Shown: positions 16,711 through 25,874, counted from the stretch's first letter. The stretch: 64,000 bases of DNA from JBBECJ01 sp963763325 (GCA_963763325.1 CAVXOL010000001.1:620001-684000), one strand, 5' to 3'. The notes: a model not told the origin generated them from the letters alone. Program-made: numbers and translations.

Positions 16711-17523
16711 ATGCCTCAGATCCAGCTGCCGTCGATTCGGCTGTACTACGAAGAGCGAGGAACAGGTGCGCCAATTCTGCTGAGCCACGGGACGAGTAGC
16801 GACGCCAGCACCTGGGGATCGGCGCTCGATGATCTGGCCCAACGTGGCAAGGTGATCGCCTACGACCGCCGTGGCTGCACCCGCAGCGAGCGGCCGGTTC
16901 CGTACGAACGGACGACGCCCGCCGAGCATGCCGACGACGCGGCTGCCCTGCTCGAAGCGCTTGATGCCACACCCGCGATAGTCATCGGCCGCAGCTACGG
17001 CGGCGACACGATGCTCAACCTGGCGCTGCGCTATCCCCAGCATGTCCGAGGACTGGTGCTCCTGGAAGGTGGCGATGTCTACCTGAGCAGGACGATTCCG
17101 GAATTGAGCGCATTCCTTGACGATCTCACCGTCAGCATCCGTGCGGCTGTCGCAACGAGCGGACCCGCTGCCGCTGCCGAGGCGCTGCTACGTGGCGTGC
17201 TTGGTGATGACGGCTACGACACCTTGCCGGCGGACAGGCGGACACGCATGGAAGCCAATGGCCCGGCGATCGTCGCAGAGATCGAAGGTTACCGTGACGG
17301 ACTCTTCGACCCGGCGCGGCTGCGGGAGGTCGACTGCCCGACACTCGTCGTTGCGGCGATGGCGTCGCCCGAGCCGTTCCGTCGAGCGATGGATGCGCTG
17401 GCCACGATGCTTCCCAATGCGCGACTGGCACTGGTCGAGGGCGGGCACATGATTACTCCAGCAGAGCCTCAGGTGCTGGAGTTCATCCAGGAGGTGCTGA
17501 ATCGCGTTCCAGTCGCTTCGTAG
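16711..17523 (+). CDS. Alpha/beta hydrolase
   Basis: A protein of 270 aa with GAGGAGGACACC just before ATG 16711. The oxyanion segment is LLSHGTSSDASTWG, the nucleophile elbow VIGRSYGGDTMLNLAL, and the catalytic His lies in LVEGGHMITPAEP. The cap region is about 100 residues. Only loosely similar to the preceding hydrolase, so not a recent duplicate. It is probably co-transcribed with it. The general style resembles haloalkane-dehalogenase and chloroperoxidase relatives, but no substrate can be named. Confidence 0.87.
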   Translation: MPQIQLPSIRLYYEERGTGAPILLSHGTSSDASTWGSALDDLAQRGKVIAYDRRGCTRSERPVPYERTTPAEHADDAAALLEALDATPAIVIGRSYGGDTMLNLALRYPQHVRGLVLLEGGDVYLSRTIPELSAFLDDLTVSIRAAVATSGPAAAAEALLRGVLGDDGYDTLPADRRTRMEANGPAIVAEIEGYRDGLFDPARLREVDCPTLVVAAMASPEPFRRAMDALATMLPNARLALVEGGHMITPAEPQVLEFIQEVLNRVPVAS

Positions 17524-17596
17524 GAGCGGACTGCCCTGCCTGGTTGCCATAGAATCGTTCCGGTGCACGTCGGAGCGTCGGTGGGCAGGAGCGGTG

Positions 17597-18471
17597 ATGT
17601 CAACGGATAGCCTCGACCCGCGCGCGGTCCTGACGACGCTTGGCTATCCGGGTGCGGACGTGATCGCTCCGGTCAGTGGTGGGCGGGATACGTCGATCTT
17701 TCGCGTCGAGCACGGCGCGGCAACCTATGCCTTGCGCGTCTTCAGGCCAGGGCAACAGATGGTCAGCCAGGACGAAGTGTTGGCGATGCGGTTCGCCTCG
17801 GAGGGCGGCGTGCCGGTGCCACGCGTCCATACGCATGGTGTCCACGACAGGCGTGCGGCGCTGCTGCTCGACTGGTGTGAGGGCATGACGGTCGTAGAGG
17901 CGCTCGGACGTTGGCCGGAACGGTCCGGTGCGCTTGGCACGGCGTGCGGTGAGGAACTGGCGCGCATTCATGCTGTGACGGTCCCATCCAGGTACCACGA
18001 CCACGCCTGGCTGCGCTGGGGCGGCCTCGCGCCCGCCGACCCGCTCTCCCGGCAGTTGGTCGCCTTCGCAAGGGCCGACCGGCTGTGCACCTGGACTTCC
18101 ACCCGCTGAACGTCATGACCGACGGCGAGCGGATCACCGCCGTCCTCGACTGGGCCAACGCCCGTGCCGGTGACCCACGCGCCGACCTGGCCCGTGCCAT
18201 CTCGATCATTCGCCTCGACGCCGGAGGCGCGCCACCAGAAGCCCGTCCGATCCTGCGCGCCTTTGAGCGCGGCCTGCGTGCCGGCTATGAGCTCGCCGCA
18301 GGCCCACTCGTTGATATGCAGCTCTTCCACGTCTGGGCTGGCCGCGCGATGCTCCACGACCTCGCCCCGCGGCTGGCCACCAACCCGGCCCAGGCGGCGC
18401 GGATTCGGCGCTGGATTCGATTATGGGAGAGACGAATGGGCGATGCGACTGCCGAAGTATCAGCTTCGTGA
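17597..18471 (+). pseudogene. Aminoglycoside-phosphotransferase-fold kinase, one frameshift and a shortened middle
   Basis: The N-terminal lobe reads from ATG 17597 (GGAG six bases upstream): LGYPGADVIAPVSGGRDTS, ATYALRVFRPGQQ with the ATP-binding Lys replaced by Arg, and LLLDWCEGMTVVEAL. Near 18075 the frame ends early; the other frame resumes with HLDFHPLNVM, the H-x-D-x(4)-N catalytic loop, then AVLDWANARAGDPRAD with the second Asp. About 30-40 residues usually found between the lobes seem missing, so there may be a deletion besides the frame change. The family phosphorylates hydroxyls of small molecules, not only aminoglycosides. It overlaps the convergent hicB copy 2 by 12 bases. Confidence 0.75.
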
Positions 18472-18696
18472 TGCCGCCATGTAGTGTTGTGGCGTTGGCA
18501 GAGATTCGCCGTGTTCGAGCGCGGATTCGATCAACAGGTCAAGCACCTCGCGACCGTTCCGGACGGCTTCCTCGTACGACTCACCATGGGTCACTGGTCC
18601 GAATACTCGGCCCTGCCATTCCGGCAGGGATACGAGAAATGCCTGATCAGCATCTGACCATTGGATTAGCATCGTATAGCGAGTTTGGTCAGTCAC
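18460..18696 (-). CDS. hicB: HicB-like antitoxin, copy 2
   Basis: A protein of 78 aa: YTMLIQWSDADQAFLVSLPEW and THGESYEEAVRNGREVLDLLIE. It is clearly paralogous to the HicB at 12801-13028. ATG 18696 overlaps the stop of the upstream HicA gene by four bases. Like copy 1 it lacks a DNA-binding domain. Its 3' end overlaps the end of the convergent kinase gene. Confidence 0.9.
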   Translation of the reverse strand: MTDQTRYTMLIQWSDADQAFLVSLPEWQGRVFGPVTHGESYEEAVRNGREVLDLLIESALEHGESLPTPQHYMAASRS

Positions 18697-18914
18697 CGTT
18701 GGTCCTGTTCTGGTAAATCGCGCGCCTTGCGGATGGCGAGGCGTACTTCCTCTTCCTGGTATCGCTTTGCGTCATCGCCATCGTTCCCTGCGAGATTCGC
18801 GCTGACTCCAGGAATCGATGGATGCTTCCAGATGGAATGGCCTCCGCGAACCCGATCCTCGAAAAATCCCGCTCGGCGTAAATCGGCCTTCAATTGTCGA
18901 ATCTTACGCGGCAA
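18693..18914 (-). CDS. hicA: HicA-like mRNA interferase toxin, copy 2
   Basis: About 73 aa from a TTG at 18914 (LPRKIRQLKADL), aligned to the GTG start of copy 1. It reads RKIRQLKADLRRAGFFEDR, then the catalytic-His segment GGHSIWKHPS and GNDGDDAKRYQEEEV. No strong Shine-Dalgarno site precedes the TTG; a GTG at 18929 is the alternative. The two HicA copies differ at many positions, so cross-neutralisation by the other HicB is uncertain. Confidence 0.85.
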   Translation of the reverse strand: MPRKIRQLKADLRRAGFFEDRVRGGHSIWKHPSIPGVSANLAGNDGDDAKRYQEEEVRLAIRKARDLPEQDQR

Positions 18915-18993
18915 TGGACATGCCCTGACTCCGTGCTGTCGGCTTTGGTTGCGAAACGATATACCCAGGGAAGCGATCCGGCAACGTGAAGGA

Positions 18994-19030
18994 TCGGGCA
19001 CGGCTCCTCCTTGGCTAGAACCGTGCCCGA
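18994..19030. terminator. Hairpin downstream of the repeat-domain lipoprotein
   Basis: TCGGGCACGG (18994-19003) and CCGTGCCCGA (19021-19030) make a perfect 10-bp stem with a 17-base loop, eight bases past the lipoprotein stop codon on the minus strand. No strong U-tract is present on either side. Confidence 0.55.
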
Positions 19031-19037
19031 GATCCTG

Positions 19038-19888
19038 CTACTCGAACGTGATCGCCCAGGTTCCGACTGCTGTGACCTCGACAATGACGGTATCTCCAGC
19101 GACGATGACCCGGCCATCGTACGGGTCGGTGCGTATTAACCAGCAGGTTGGACCGATCACCATAGCCGATGACCCCGAAGTAACGCCCGTCGGAGTTGCC
19201 GCTGATCTGAGCGACATCCGGTTCGCCATCGACGATGAAGACATCGTCGCCTGTCCCATCAATCGCGCCTGGGATGCTCACACGGCGCGCCGTGGTGAGC
19301 GGGCGGAGCTCGATGTACCACTCGCCTTCGGCGGTGATCTGTAGCCGTGTCGACTGATCGCCGTCGCGAACATCCATCAGGACGACGCCTTCGTACGGAT
19401 CGGTCGTGTTAACCAGCAGGTCGACCTGTTCTCCAGCACCGTCGTAACTCTCTACGCCGAAGTAGCGCGATCCGGCATTGCCGCGAATGTAGGCCAGACG
19501 CAGCATCACCGGGCTTCTGGATGTCGATCACATTTGTTCCGCTGCCGCTGTAGACGACCGGCTGCGGTGCAGGAGTAGCGGTCGGCTCCGGAGTTGGCGT
19601 GCTGGTTGGTTCCGGAGTTGCGGTTGGCGCTGGGGTGTTAGTCGGTTCCGGCGTCGGTGTCAGCGTTGCCGTCGCGGTCGGCTCTGGCGTGCTGGTCGGT
19701 TCGCTGGTCGCTGTCGGCGCTTCGGGTTCGTCGGTTAGCGTCGCGGTCGCTTCCGGTGCGGCCGTCGTTGCAGTTACATCGGCGGCGGTATCGGCCCCGG
19801 TTGTCGAGGTTGCGTTGTCGTCGTTCGCGCCCTCACAGGCTCCCAGCAGGACGGCCAGCAGGATCGTCAGAAGCAGTCTCATTCGCAT
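19038..19888 (-). pseudogene. Lipoprotein with Thr/Pro-rich stalk and duplicated domain, two frameshifts
   Basis: It starts MRMRLLLTILLAVLLGACEG, a lipoprotein signal with lipobox LGAC. Next comes a stalk of about 70 residues made of TPEPTSTPTPEPTATP-like repeats. After a frame joint near 19515 two similar modules follow: GNAGSRYFGVESYDGAGE with DLLVNTTDPYEG, and GNSDGRYFGVIGYGDR with NLLVNT. A second joint near 19138 (ACGCACC, one extra C) restores TDPYDGRVIVAG and ends AVGTWAITFE. The module resembles beta-sandwich pre-peptidase or bacterial cell-surface domains, but I do not recognise it firmly. It would be tethered to the outer face of the membrane. Clean joints suggest errors. Confidence 0.7.
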
Positions 19889-20088
19889 CGGTGTTCCCCT
19901 ATCATTCGCGGTCACGGACTTAACTGGTTCCCACGATAGGTGGGGTGTGGGAAGGCGTGACTTCCCGTCAACGTCGTGTCTGTCGTTTGCAGGACGACGT
20001 ATCAGGGGTTTTCTTCTCCAGGTTCCCGTCAATAGACGCAAGAGAACCCGGACGCCGGGGCGAACGCGCACAAAGCCGCGCACGAGTG

Positions 20089-20094
20089 CTAGAA
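20089..20094 (+). promoter_or_regulatory. Candidate -10 element (TAGAAT) upstream of a small membrane protein
   Basis: TAGAAT lies about 75 bases before the small ORF at 20170, in a 281-base gap whose other contents are unremarkable. No convincing -35 box is present at standard spacing, so support is weak. Confidence 0.3.
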
Positions 20095-20169
20095 TCGATC
20101 CTCGGATGGTGGCGCGCATCGCCCCTCCCGATGTGGTTGGTACGAGCGTGTCGAAGGTGGTGATCGGCG

Positions 20170-20337
20170 ATGATGAAGACGATGTTGGAGATGCGCGATC
20201 GGATGAAAGATCGGGTCGGGATCTATGGCACTGGCTGGCAGTCCTCTTCGGTCATGGGCCTGCTGCTGCCGTTCATTGTCGTTGCCCTGATGGCGTTGAT
20301 TGGCTGGATGTTTATCCAGACGTTGCAAAGCCTCTAG
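20170..20337 (+). CDS. Small single-span membrane protein (55 aa)
   Basis: An ATG at 20170 opens a 55-codon frame. The N-terminal half is charged (MMKTMLEMRDRMKDRVG). The C-terminal half is one hydrophobic helix (MGLLLPFIVVALMALIGW) followed by a short amphipathic end. AAGGTGG lies about nine bases upstream, and the segment has its own candidate -10 element. It is a plausible C-tail-anchored small protein of unknown role. A second such gene occurs at 30491-30604. Confidence 0.6.
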   Translation: MMKTMLEMRDRMKDRVGIYGTGWQSSSVMGLLLPFIVVALMALIGWMFIQTLQSL

Positions 20338-20370
20338 CTGTCAGCGATCAGCCGTCAGAAATCAGCCAGT
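20334..20370. repeat. Iterated CAGCxxT word block after the small membrane protein
   Basis: AGCTGTCAGCGATCAGCC followed by GTCAGAAATCAGCCAG iterates the word TCAGCC with 7-8 base spacing. No inverted arm is adjacent. The words resemble those at 4749-4874 and 38868-38935. Confidence 0.6.
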
Positions 20371-20445
20371 GGGCGAGGTAGTGCAGGTTCGTTCCTGCTC
20401 CTCGTCACACTTTCTCCTAAGCACACAGCACTCGTAGGGGACGTA

Positions 20446-20937
20446 ATGAGCAGGCTGACACACTTCGATGAGGCCGGCCGCGCGCAAATGGTCGATGTTG
20501 GCGACAAGGCCGAGACGCACCGAGTCGCCGTCGCTGGCGGGCGGGTGCGGATGCAGCCGGAGACGCTGCGAGTCATCGTCGAAGGGCGCGCCAGCAAAGG
20601 CGATGTTCTCGGCGTTGCTCAGGTGGCGGCTATCATGGGCGCCAAGCGCACCCACGATCTGGTGCCGATGTGTCACCCGCTTGCCCTGACCGCCATCAAT
20701 GTCGCGCTAACGCCCGACGAGGCGACCTCGTCGATCCTGATCGAAGCCCAGGTCGAAACGCGTGGCAAGACCGGCGTCGAGATGGAGGCGCTGACGGCCG
20801 TCTCGGTCGCCGCCCTGACCGTCTACGACATGGTCAAAGCCATCGACCGTGGCATGCAGATCGAGGACGTCCGTCTGCTGCACAAGAGCGGCGGGAAGAG
20901 TGGAGACTGGGAAGCTGGGGATGAGGCAGAGGGATGA
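20446..20937 (+). CDS. moaC: Cyclic pyranopterin monophosphate synthase
   Basis: MoaC converts the radical-SAM product of MoaA to cyclic pyranopterin monophosphate in molybdenum-cofactor synthesis. The family motifs are all present: MVDVGDKAETHRVAVA, KGDVLGVAQVAAIMGAKRT, the active-site MCHPL, VETRGKTGVEMEAL and YDMVKAIDRGM. Length is about 163 aa, slightly over the norm. The excess is the tail SGDWEAGDEAEG, encoded by the GGATGAG repeat block that also forms the downstream hairpin. AGGGGACGT precedes ATG 20446. No other moa gene is nearby. Confidence 0.95.
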   Translation: MSRLTHFDEAGRAQMVDVGDKAETHRVAVAGGRVRMQPETLRVIVEGRASKGDVLGVAQVAAIMGAKRTHDLVPMCHPLALTAINVALTPDEATSSILIEAQVETRGKTGVEMEALTAVSVAALTVYDMVKAIDRGMQIEDVRLLHKSGGKSGDWEAGDEAEG

Positions 20938-20971
20938 GGCGGACGATCGTTCCATTTCTCATCCCCAGCTT
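20912..20971 (+). terminator. Iterated GGATGAG hairpin overlapping the 3' end of moaC
   Basis: AAGCTGGGGATGAG (20912-20925) and CTCATCCCCAGCTT (20958-20971) are a perfect 14-bp inverted repeat. A second GGATGAG copy lies in the loop. The left arm is translated as the moaC tail. A terminator role is likely from position, but no U-tract follows. Confidence 0.7.
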
Positions 20972-21139
20972 GTGACACCTTTGTAACACCTTCTTTGAGC
21001 AGAACTACGTATGCTGGCATTAGCACTCGCCCGGATTGATTCAGCAATTGTTGCGATGCGCGTCAGGCGAGTTGCGAGGACACTGTTGCCGTGGGCCGTC
21101 AATGGAGACGACCAGATCGCGGAGAGGCGAGAGAACCCC

Positions 21140-21532
21140 ATGTACGAGATGGCTACCCTTGATCTCCTGGCGCGTCGCTTGACGGCGACGAACGCTGATG
21201 ATGTCGCGCGGATCGCGCGGTCGTTGCGCTTCCGGCGGATGCTGGCGGAACAGGCGGGGCGCGACGCGCTGGCCGCCTGGCATGACGCGCTGCTGGTCAG
21301 TGTCAGTGCCTGCGGGTTGATGTTCCGCGAGACCCGGCGGGTGGCGCTGGCAGCACTGCCGTCGCGCGACCTTGCGGCGTTGATCGTCGACTATGGCCGT
21401 GAGTTGGCGCAGACCGAGGTCCACGGCGGCCCGCTGACGGATGTCACCTCGGCCATCCTTGGCGAACTACGCGAGGAGATGCGTCGTCGGCAGGTTGGCG
21501 CAATGATTGGGTCAGGCTTCCGGTTGTCCTGA
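21140..21532 (+). CDS. Conserved-looking protein of unknown function (130 aa)
   Basis: The start at 21140 (MYEMATLDLLARR) follows GAGAGGCGAGAG; an upstream in-frame start adds 43 poor residues. The protein is helical and Arg/Ala-rich (ADDVARIARSLRFRRMLAEQ, DALAAWHDALLVSVSAC). It has no signal peptide and no motif I recognise. Codon usage matches its neighbours, which supports a real gene. The 168 bases upstream hold no other gene. Confidence 0.6.
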   Translation: MYEMATLDLLARRLTATNADDVARIARSLRFRRMLAEQAGRDALAAWHDALLVSVSACGLMFRETRRVALAALPSRDLAALIVDYGRELAQTEVHGGPLTDVTSAILGELREEMRRRQVGAMIGSGFRLS

Positions 21533-21652
21533 ACCGGTTGTCCTGCCGATCGGTGGCGCTGATCCTGATAGAGTGCCGGCAGGCTTCCGGTCCACTCCGC
21601 ATGGACGCGAGTTTGGTTGGTGCCAGGCTCCGGTAGCGAAGGAAGGACAGGG

Positions 21653-22084
21653 ATGGCAGAGCCGGTACGAGACTCCTCAGCGACATCGACGAACCCCGGC
21701 AAGGCTTCGCTCCTGTTGCGCGGACTGACATTGCGCTGCCCGCGCTGTGGCCAGGGCGGGCTGTTCCGTCGTTGGACGGAGATGGCGGACGCTTGCCCGA
21801 AGTGTGGCCTGCACTTCGAGCAGGAAGAGGGCTACTGGACCGGCGCGCTGGTCATCAACACGATGGTTGCACTGACCCTGTTCGCGGTTGTGATCGGAGT
21901 CGTCGTCGCGGCGACGTGGCCCGACATCCCGGTCTACACGACGATGGCAGTCGGGGTGGTTGCCGGGATCGTCTTCCCGTACTTCTTCTACCCGATCTCG
22001 AAGACCGCATGGGTCGCGCTCGACCTTGCCTACTTCCACCCGGAGCGGATAGAGGCCGGGACTGGGCTGCGGCCAGGGCGATAG
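21653..22084 (+). CDS. DUF983 family zinc-ribbon membrane protein
   Basis: A protein of 143 aa. The start MAEPVRD at 21653 has GAAGGACAGGG just upstream. Family features are RCPRCGQGGLFRRW, then CPKCGLHFEQEEGYWTG (two CxxC pairs making a zinc ribbon), then two membrane helices: INTMVALTLFAVVIGVVVA and MAVGVVAGIVFPYFFYPI. DUF983 proteins are often near cytochrome c oxidase genes, but their role is unknown. The upstream gap carries a direct repeat CCGGTTGTCCTG at about 21519 and 21535. Confidence 0.88.
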   Translation: MAEPVRDSSATSTNPGKASLLLRGLTLRCPRCGQGGLFRRWTEMADACPKCGLHFEQEEGYWTGALVINTMVALTLFAVVIGVVVAATWPDIPVYTTMAVGVVAGIVFPYFFYPISKTAWVALDLAYFHPERIEAGTGLRPGR

Positions 22085-22134
22085 GCGCTCGACGCTGTCG
22101 GTTACGGTCCCGATATCGACGATCACGCGCCGGT

Positions 22135-23112
22135 TCAGGCTGACGGCAGCGACTGACGCCGTCGTAGGAGGACGAGCGGCAGGAATGTGATCGCCATTCC
22201 GAGGATAGCGACAATCAGGAGTCCGGCCAACCCCTGGAAATACTCGAACACCAGCCGCCCGGCCGGGATGACCGCCGGAAGTGCTCCAACAATGATCCAG
22301 GCCGTCCGGTTACGTATGACACCGACGGCGAAGATGATCGCCGCCGCGCAGATTCCCAGGACGGCGTAGATAGCCCGGTCTTCGAAGGCGATGAAAGCGA
22401 TCGCCTGTGCGGCAAGGAGTAGCCCGCCTATCTGTAGCCACCAGGCTGTTCCCCATCCATGCTCGTCTGGTCGCCAGATGAAGACGGCATACGCCGCCAG
22501 CAGCGTCCCGAGAACAGTCTGGGTCAGCGTTAGCGGGATGTTCGTGAAGACGTTGGTGAACAGCAGCGTCGTACCGTACCAGACGGCCAGCGGCAGCGCT
22601 CCCCAGGCCTGGCGAAGACCAAGGCGCATGATGCCGATACCCGGCAGGATGGACAGGAGCAGGACGGTTCCAATCACGCGCTGCTGGCCACGGAAGGTCT
22701 CTTCGTTGGGTCGAGTCGCGGATTCTTCTGGCCACCAGCCTGCCACATTCGCGGCGAATCCGAGTGACAGCGGGATCAACACCATTCCAGAGATTGCGCA
22801 GATGCCGGCCGGTGCTCCCCATCCATTGCGAACGAGAACCCAGGCAGCGGAGATCATGATGATTGCGCCGATGCCTGCCGCCACCATTGCCTGAGCGGGG
22901 GACCAGCTCTCAATGAAGATGGAGATGATGCCGACCGTCGCCGCGATCGCGACTGCCGCTCCGACGGTGCTGATTGCTTCCGCGAGGCGTCCGTGGCCGG
23001 CTTCAACTGATGGAACCGCGAGGCTGGATTCATAGGCCAGAATCGCGTCTCGTTGATCGGACGATATCAGGTCATGCTCGACCCAGCGATTCAGGGTTTC
23101 GCGGGAAACCAT
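22135..23112 (-). CDS. DUF2157-type multi-span membrane protein
   Basis: A protein of 325 aa. The N-terminal cytoplasmic segment RETLNRWVEHDLISSDQRDAILAYE matches DUF2157. About ten hydrophobic helices follow, for example AISTVGAAVAIAATVGIISI and ILGICAAAIIFAVGVI-like stretches, ending in RRRQSLPS. DUF2157 proteins resemble transporters or permeases without an assigned substrate. Transcribed away from the DUF983 gene, tail to tail. Confidence 0.8.
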   Translation of the reverse strand: MVSRETLNRWVEHDLISSDQRDAILAYESSLAVPSVEAGHGRLAEAISTVGAAVAIAATVGIISIFIESWSPAQAMVAAGIGAIIMISAAWVLVRNGWGAPAGICAISGMVLIPLSLGFAANVAGWWPEESATRPNEETFRGQQRVIGTVLLLSILPGIGIMRLGLRQAWGALPLAVWYGTTLLFTNVFTNIPLTLTQTVLGTLLAAYAVFIWRPDEHGWGTAWWLQIGGLLLAAQAIAFIAFEDRAIYAVLGICAAAIIFAVGVIRNRTAWIIVGALPAVIPAGRLVFEYFQGLAGLLIVAILGMAITFLPLVLLRRRQSLPSA

Positions 23113-23294
23113 TGTGGCCCAGCCTTTCAGCGACTGCAGAGCGGCCCATGATGTTGCGACGTACCGCGCCCGCGTCCTGCCACTCCAGCCTCCACCGGCC
23201 GATTCGAGTGTACATGCTGACCGGGGACAGGTACGTGAAAAGCACGGGCCACTCGCTACAGGTTCGTGTCAGTCCTGGCCGTGTGGAAGCGAAC

Positions 23295-23320
23295 GGCGGG
23301 CATCGATCGTGATGCCCGCC
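23295..23320 (-). terminator. Hairpin downstream of the GerMN lipoprotein gene
   Basis: GGCGGGCATC (23295-23304) and GATGCCCGCC (23311-23320) form a perfect 10-bp stem with a 6-base loop, 24 bases past the stop codon of the minus-strand GerMN gene. Confidence 0.65.
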
Positions 23321-23343
23321 ATTGGATGTCGATGAGTCGTGCG

Positions 23344-24629
23344 CTATGGCGCGGGGAAGATCGGGCCGCCGTTGAGGAGGATGACGGCGTCGTCGACACC
23401 ATCGAACGCCTTGACCGTCTCTTCGATCTGGCCGATGATCCGTGGATCGTCACAGACGCCGCCAGAAGAGATCGAGCCACTCAACTCGACGGTCGCGACA
23501 CCGGCCTCGATCGTCACGCTCTCGACGGTCGCGTCGTTGTTGTAGAGCGCGTTGATGTAGCCGGACTCGCCGTAGTTGTAGTCGTCGAAGGAGAGCAGCA
23601 CCGTCAACGTCGCCGCGATCTCTTCCTCAAGGCTGTCCGTCTCCCAGATCGGGATCGTGACATCGACGAGGCTGTCCTCGCAGCCAACCGGGATGCCCGT
23701 CGCGCCATCGTCGCCGAGCAGGACCATGAATGCGGTGGCGGTGTCAGCACCGGGCATCTCGTGGCCGTAGCGCCAGGTGTAGTAGTGGCGGCCGACGTTG
23801 CCGGCCTCGACCTGCCAGCCCTCGTCGTTGCCGGGCGTGTAGGTCAGGCAGCGGCGCTGGAAGCACTGCATCAGGACGTCGTGCTCGATTCCCGCCGACC
23901 GCGACCGTCGCCCAGTAGGCTTCGGTAATCGGGTAGCCGGTGCCATAGACCGGGTCTTCGAAGATCGGGCCGGTGACGAGCTCTCCGTCTTCCATGACGG
24001 GGCCGGTCGAGTTCATGAACTCCCAGAATGGATCGGCGATCCAGTGGTCGGTCATCGGCTCGTACTGGGTCGCGCCGATCTCATAGGTGGCGAAGCTCGG
24101 GTCATCGGCGACATTGCCGTCACGGTCGACGGTGCGGGTGATCGTCTCGGTCGGCGCCTCGATCGAGACGCCCATCAGGTCGGTGAAGGTCGCGTAGGTC
24201 GGGCTGTCGGGATCGTCGGGGTCACCGGCGACGTTGACCTCGGCCGGGTCGTGGTGACTCGAAGCGATTGTCGCCCAGCTGCATCTGGCCGGTGATCATC
24301 TCCGTTACCAGCAGGCCGTTTGTGACGTACCAGAGATCGTCGGGGTCGCCGTCCGGGTGGGTGATCTCCATTCGCGATTTGTCGAAGTAGAGGACATCTC
24401 GCTCGCCGGCGATCCCTTCGACGTAGTCCTCTGTCTCGCCCCATGCGGTCGTCAACGGTCCCCAGATCCAGGTTCGGTCGACTGTCTGTTCAGCCACCGG
24501 CAGGTCAGTCCGGGTCCAGGTTTCGACGAAGGCCGGGTTGTCCGATTGGGCCAGTGATGTTGAGAACGATGTCAGCAGGAGCACCAGTGCGGTCAACAGT
24601 GCCGCCGGACCTGCGAGGAGAGTTCGCAC
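23344..24629 (-). pseudogene. Secreted GerMN-domain protein, two frameshifts
   Basis: About 428 aa after repair. It starts at GTG 24629 with AAAGGG upstream and opens a signal peptide (TLLAGPAALLTALVLLLTSF) cleaved near SLAQS. A unique middle follows (MITGQMQLGDNRFE, then FWEFMNSTGPVMEDGEL). Joints lie near 24260 and 23900; the second joins WATVAVGG to EHDVLMQCFQRRCLTYTPG. The C-terminus is a GerMN domain: VTIEAGVATVELSGSI, DPRIIGQIEETVKAFDGVD and AVILLNGG. GerMN domains occur in spore and cell-surface proteins; nothing here indicates sporulation. Likely extracytoplasmic. Clean joints suggest sequence error. Confidence 0.78.
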
Positions 24630-24736
24630 GGGAACACACCCTTTCCATCGAGAGCACCAATCGTCGAACAAGAGTAGTCGAACCGGCCGGGTTCTCTCAG
24701 TGAAACGCGGAATGCCGAAAAGGGATACGGTGATGC

Positions 24737-25809
24737 TCACACGTAGGTGACGTTAACGCTCAGGCCCATGAATGCCCCGTACCGGCCGATCGCGTTGTCG
24801 AGCGCGGATTGCTCTGCAGCGGTCAGCGATGCGAAGATCTGCGCTTCAAATGCGATCGACTTGCGAGCGATCGTCCTGCGCCAGATGCCTGCTCGCCTTC
24901 CACCGATCAGGATCGGCCGAAAGAAGGTGTCATCCCAGGTACGCGCGTCGCGTGACCAGTCCATGTCCGGGAAGCCCAGGCTCCTGAACCAGATCGCTCG
25001 TCGTACTCCGGCAGCAGGTAGGCGAACAGTGATTGGGGCGTGGGATGTTGTGCGTTGGCGCTGAACCAGTAGGTCTGGCCGTCCAGTTCCTCGCGCAGCA
25101 GGTTTGTGCCGACCATCTCAAGACCGCGCCTGATCGTCGTCAGCGCCAGCGATGACCACCAGGCGAAGTCCTGGGCGGTGGCTGGACCATGACCTGTGAA
25201 GTAGCGTAACGTCAGTGCCGCGAGCGCCTCGTCGTCGTCCAGTCGAGTCGCCTCCGGCGCCCGCTCGGCCAGCAGGGCGTAGGTGTGCTGCTTACCACGG
25301 ACGGCACCTGAGCAGATCAGCCCCTCCAGTTCGGCGTGCATGATGATGGAGGCCAGCCGCACTTTCTCGGCAACGATTCCGCCCCCGGCCAGGACGGCCG
25401 CCAACTCGGTTCGCGTCAGGTGCTTGCCGCCCTCCAGGGCGTCGATGAATAGCTGGTGGGCGCGGGCGAAGAGCGGCCCGTCCAGTTCCGTCTGGCGGTA
25501 CATGTATGCGTTGAGCGCGTGGACACGTGGCGCGGTGACCTGGAGGACCCAGCGAATGTTCTCCGGCGTCACGTAGTGCCAGGTCGGACGCAGGACATGG
25601 GTGCGCAGGATCTTGCCGGCGTCGAAGGCGGCTGCAACATCGGCGTCGGTGCAATTGGCCGCCCGTTGCCCAACTGACCAGCGTGCGCCGATCGCGTCCT
25701 GCGACTGGACACAGCCGAGCCACTCGATGACGTCTTCGGGCTTGTCGAACGGCGTCCCGGCGACCCGCTGGCCGAAGAGCCGTCGTGTCAAGATATCGGT
25801 CGCGTTCAT
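24737..25809 (-). CDS. Winged-helix DNA-binding protein, AlkZ/YcaQ-like, one frameshift
   Basis: About 357 aa. It starts MNATDILTRRLFGQRV at 25809 and continues GCVQSQDAIGARWSVGQR, the position of the catalytic Q-x-Q/Q-x-D motif in AlkZ/YcaQ DNA glycosylases. RPTWHYVTPENIRWVL and LTRYFTGHGPATAQDFAWWS-like winged-helix segments follow. Near 24998 one base is gained or lost; the other frame gives FRSLGFPDMDWSRDARTW, then TFFRPILIGGRRAGIWRR, the typical end of the family. Relatives excise interstrand cross-links or bulky alkyl adducts; others are uncharacterised. The gene diverges from the iron transporter and shares its upstream region. Confidence 0.8.
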
Positions 25810-25874
25810 GCGGCGCAGCCTATCATCCCAACCTGCATTGATCGTCAGACACGGCTTGGTTACGTTGCATGCCG

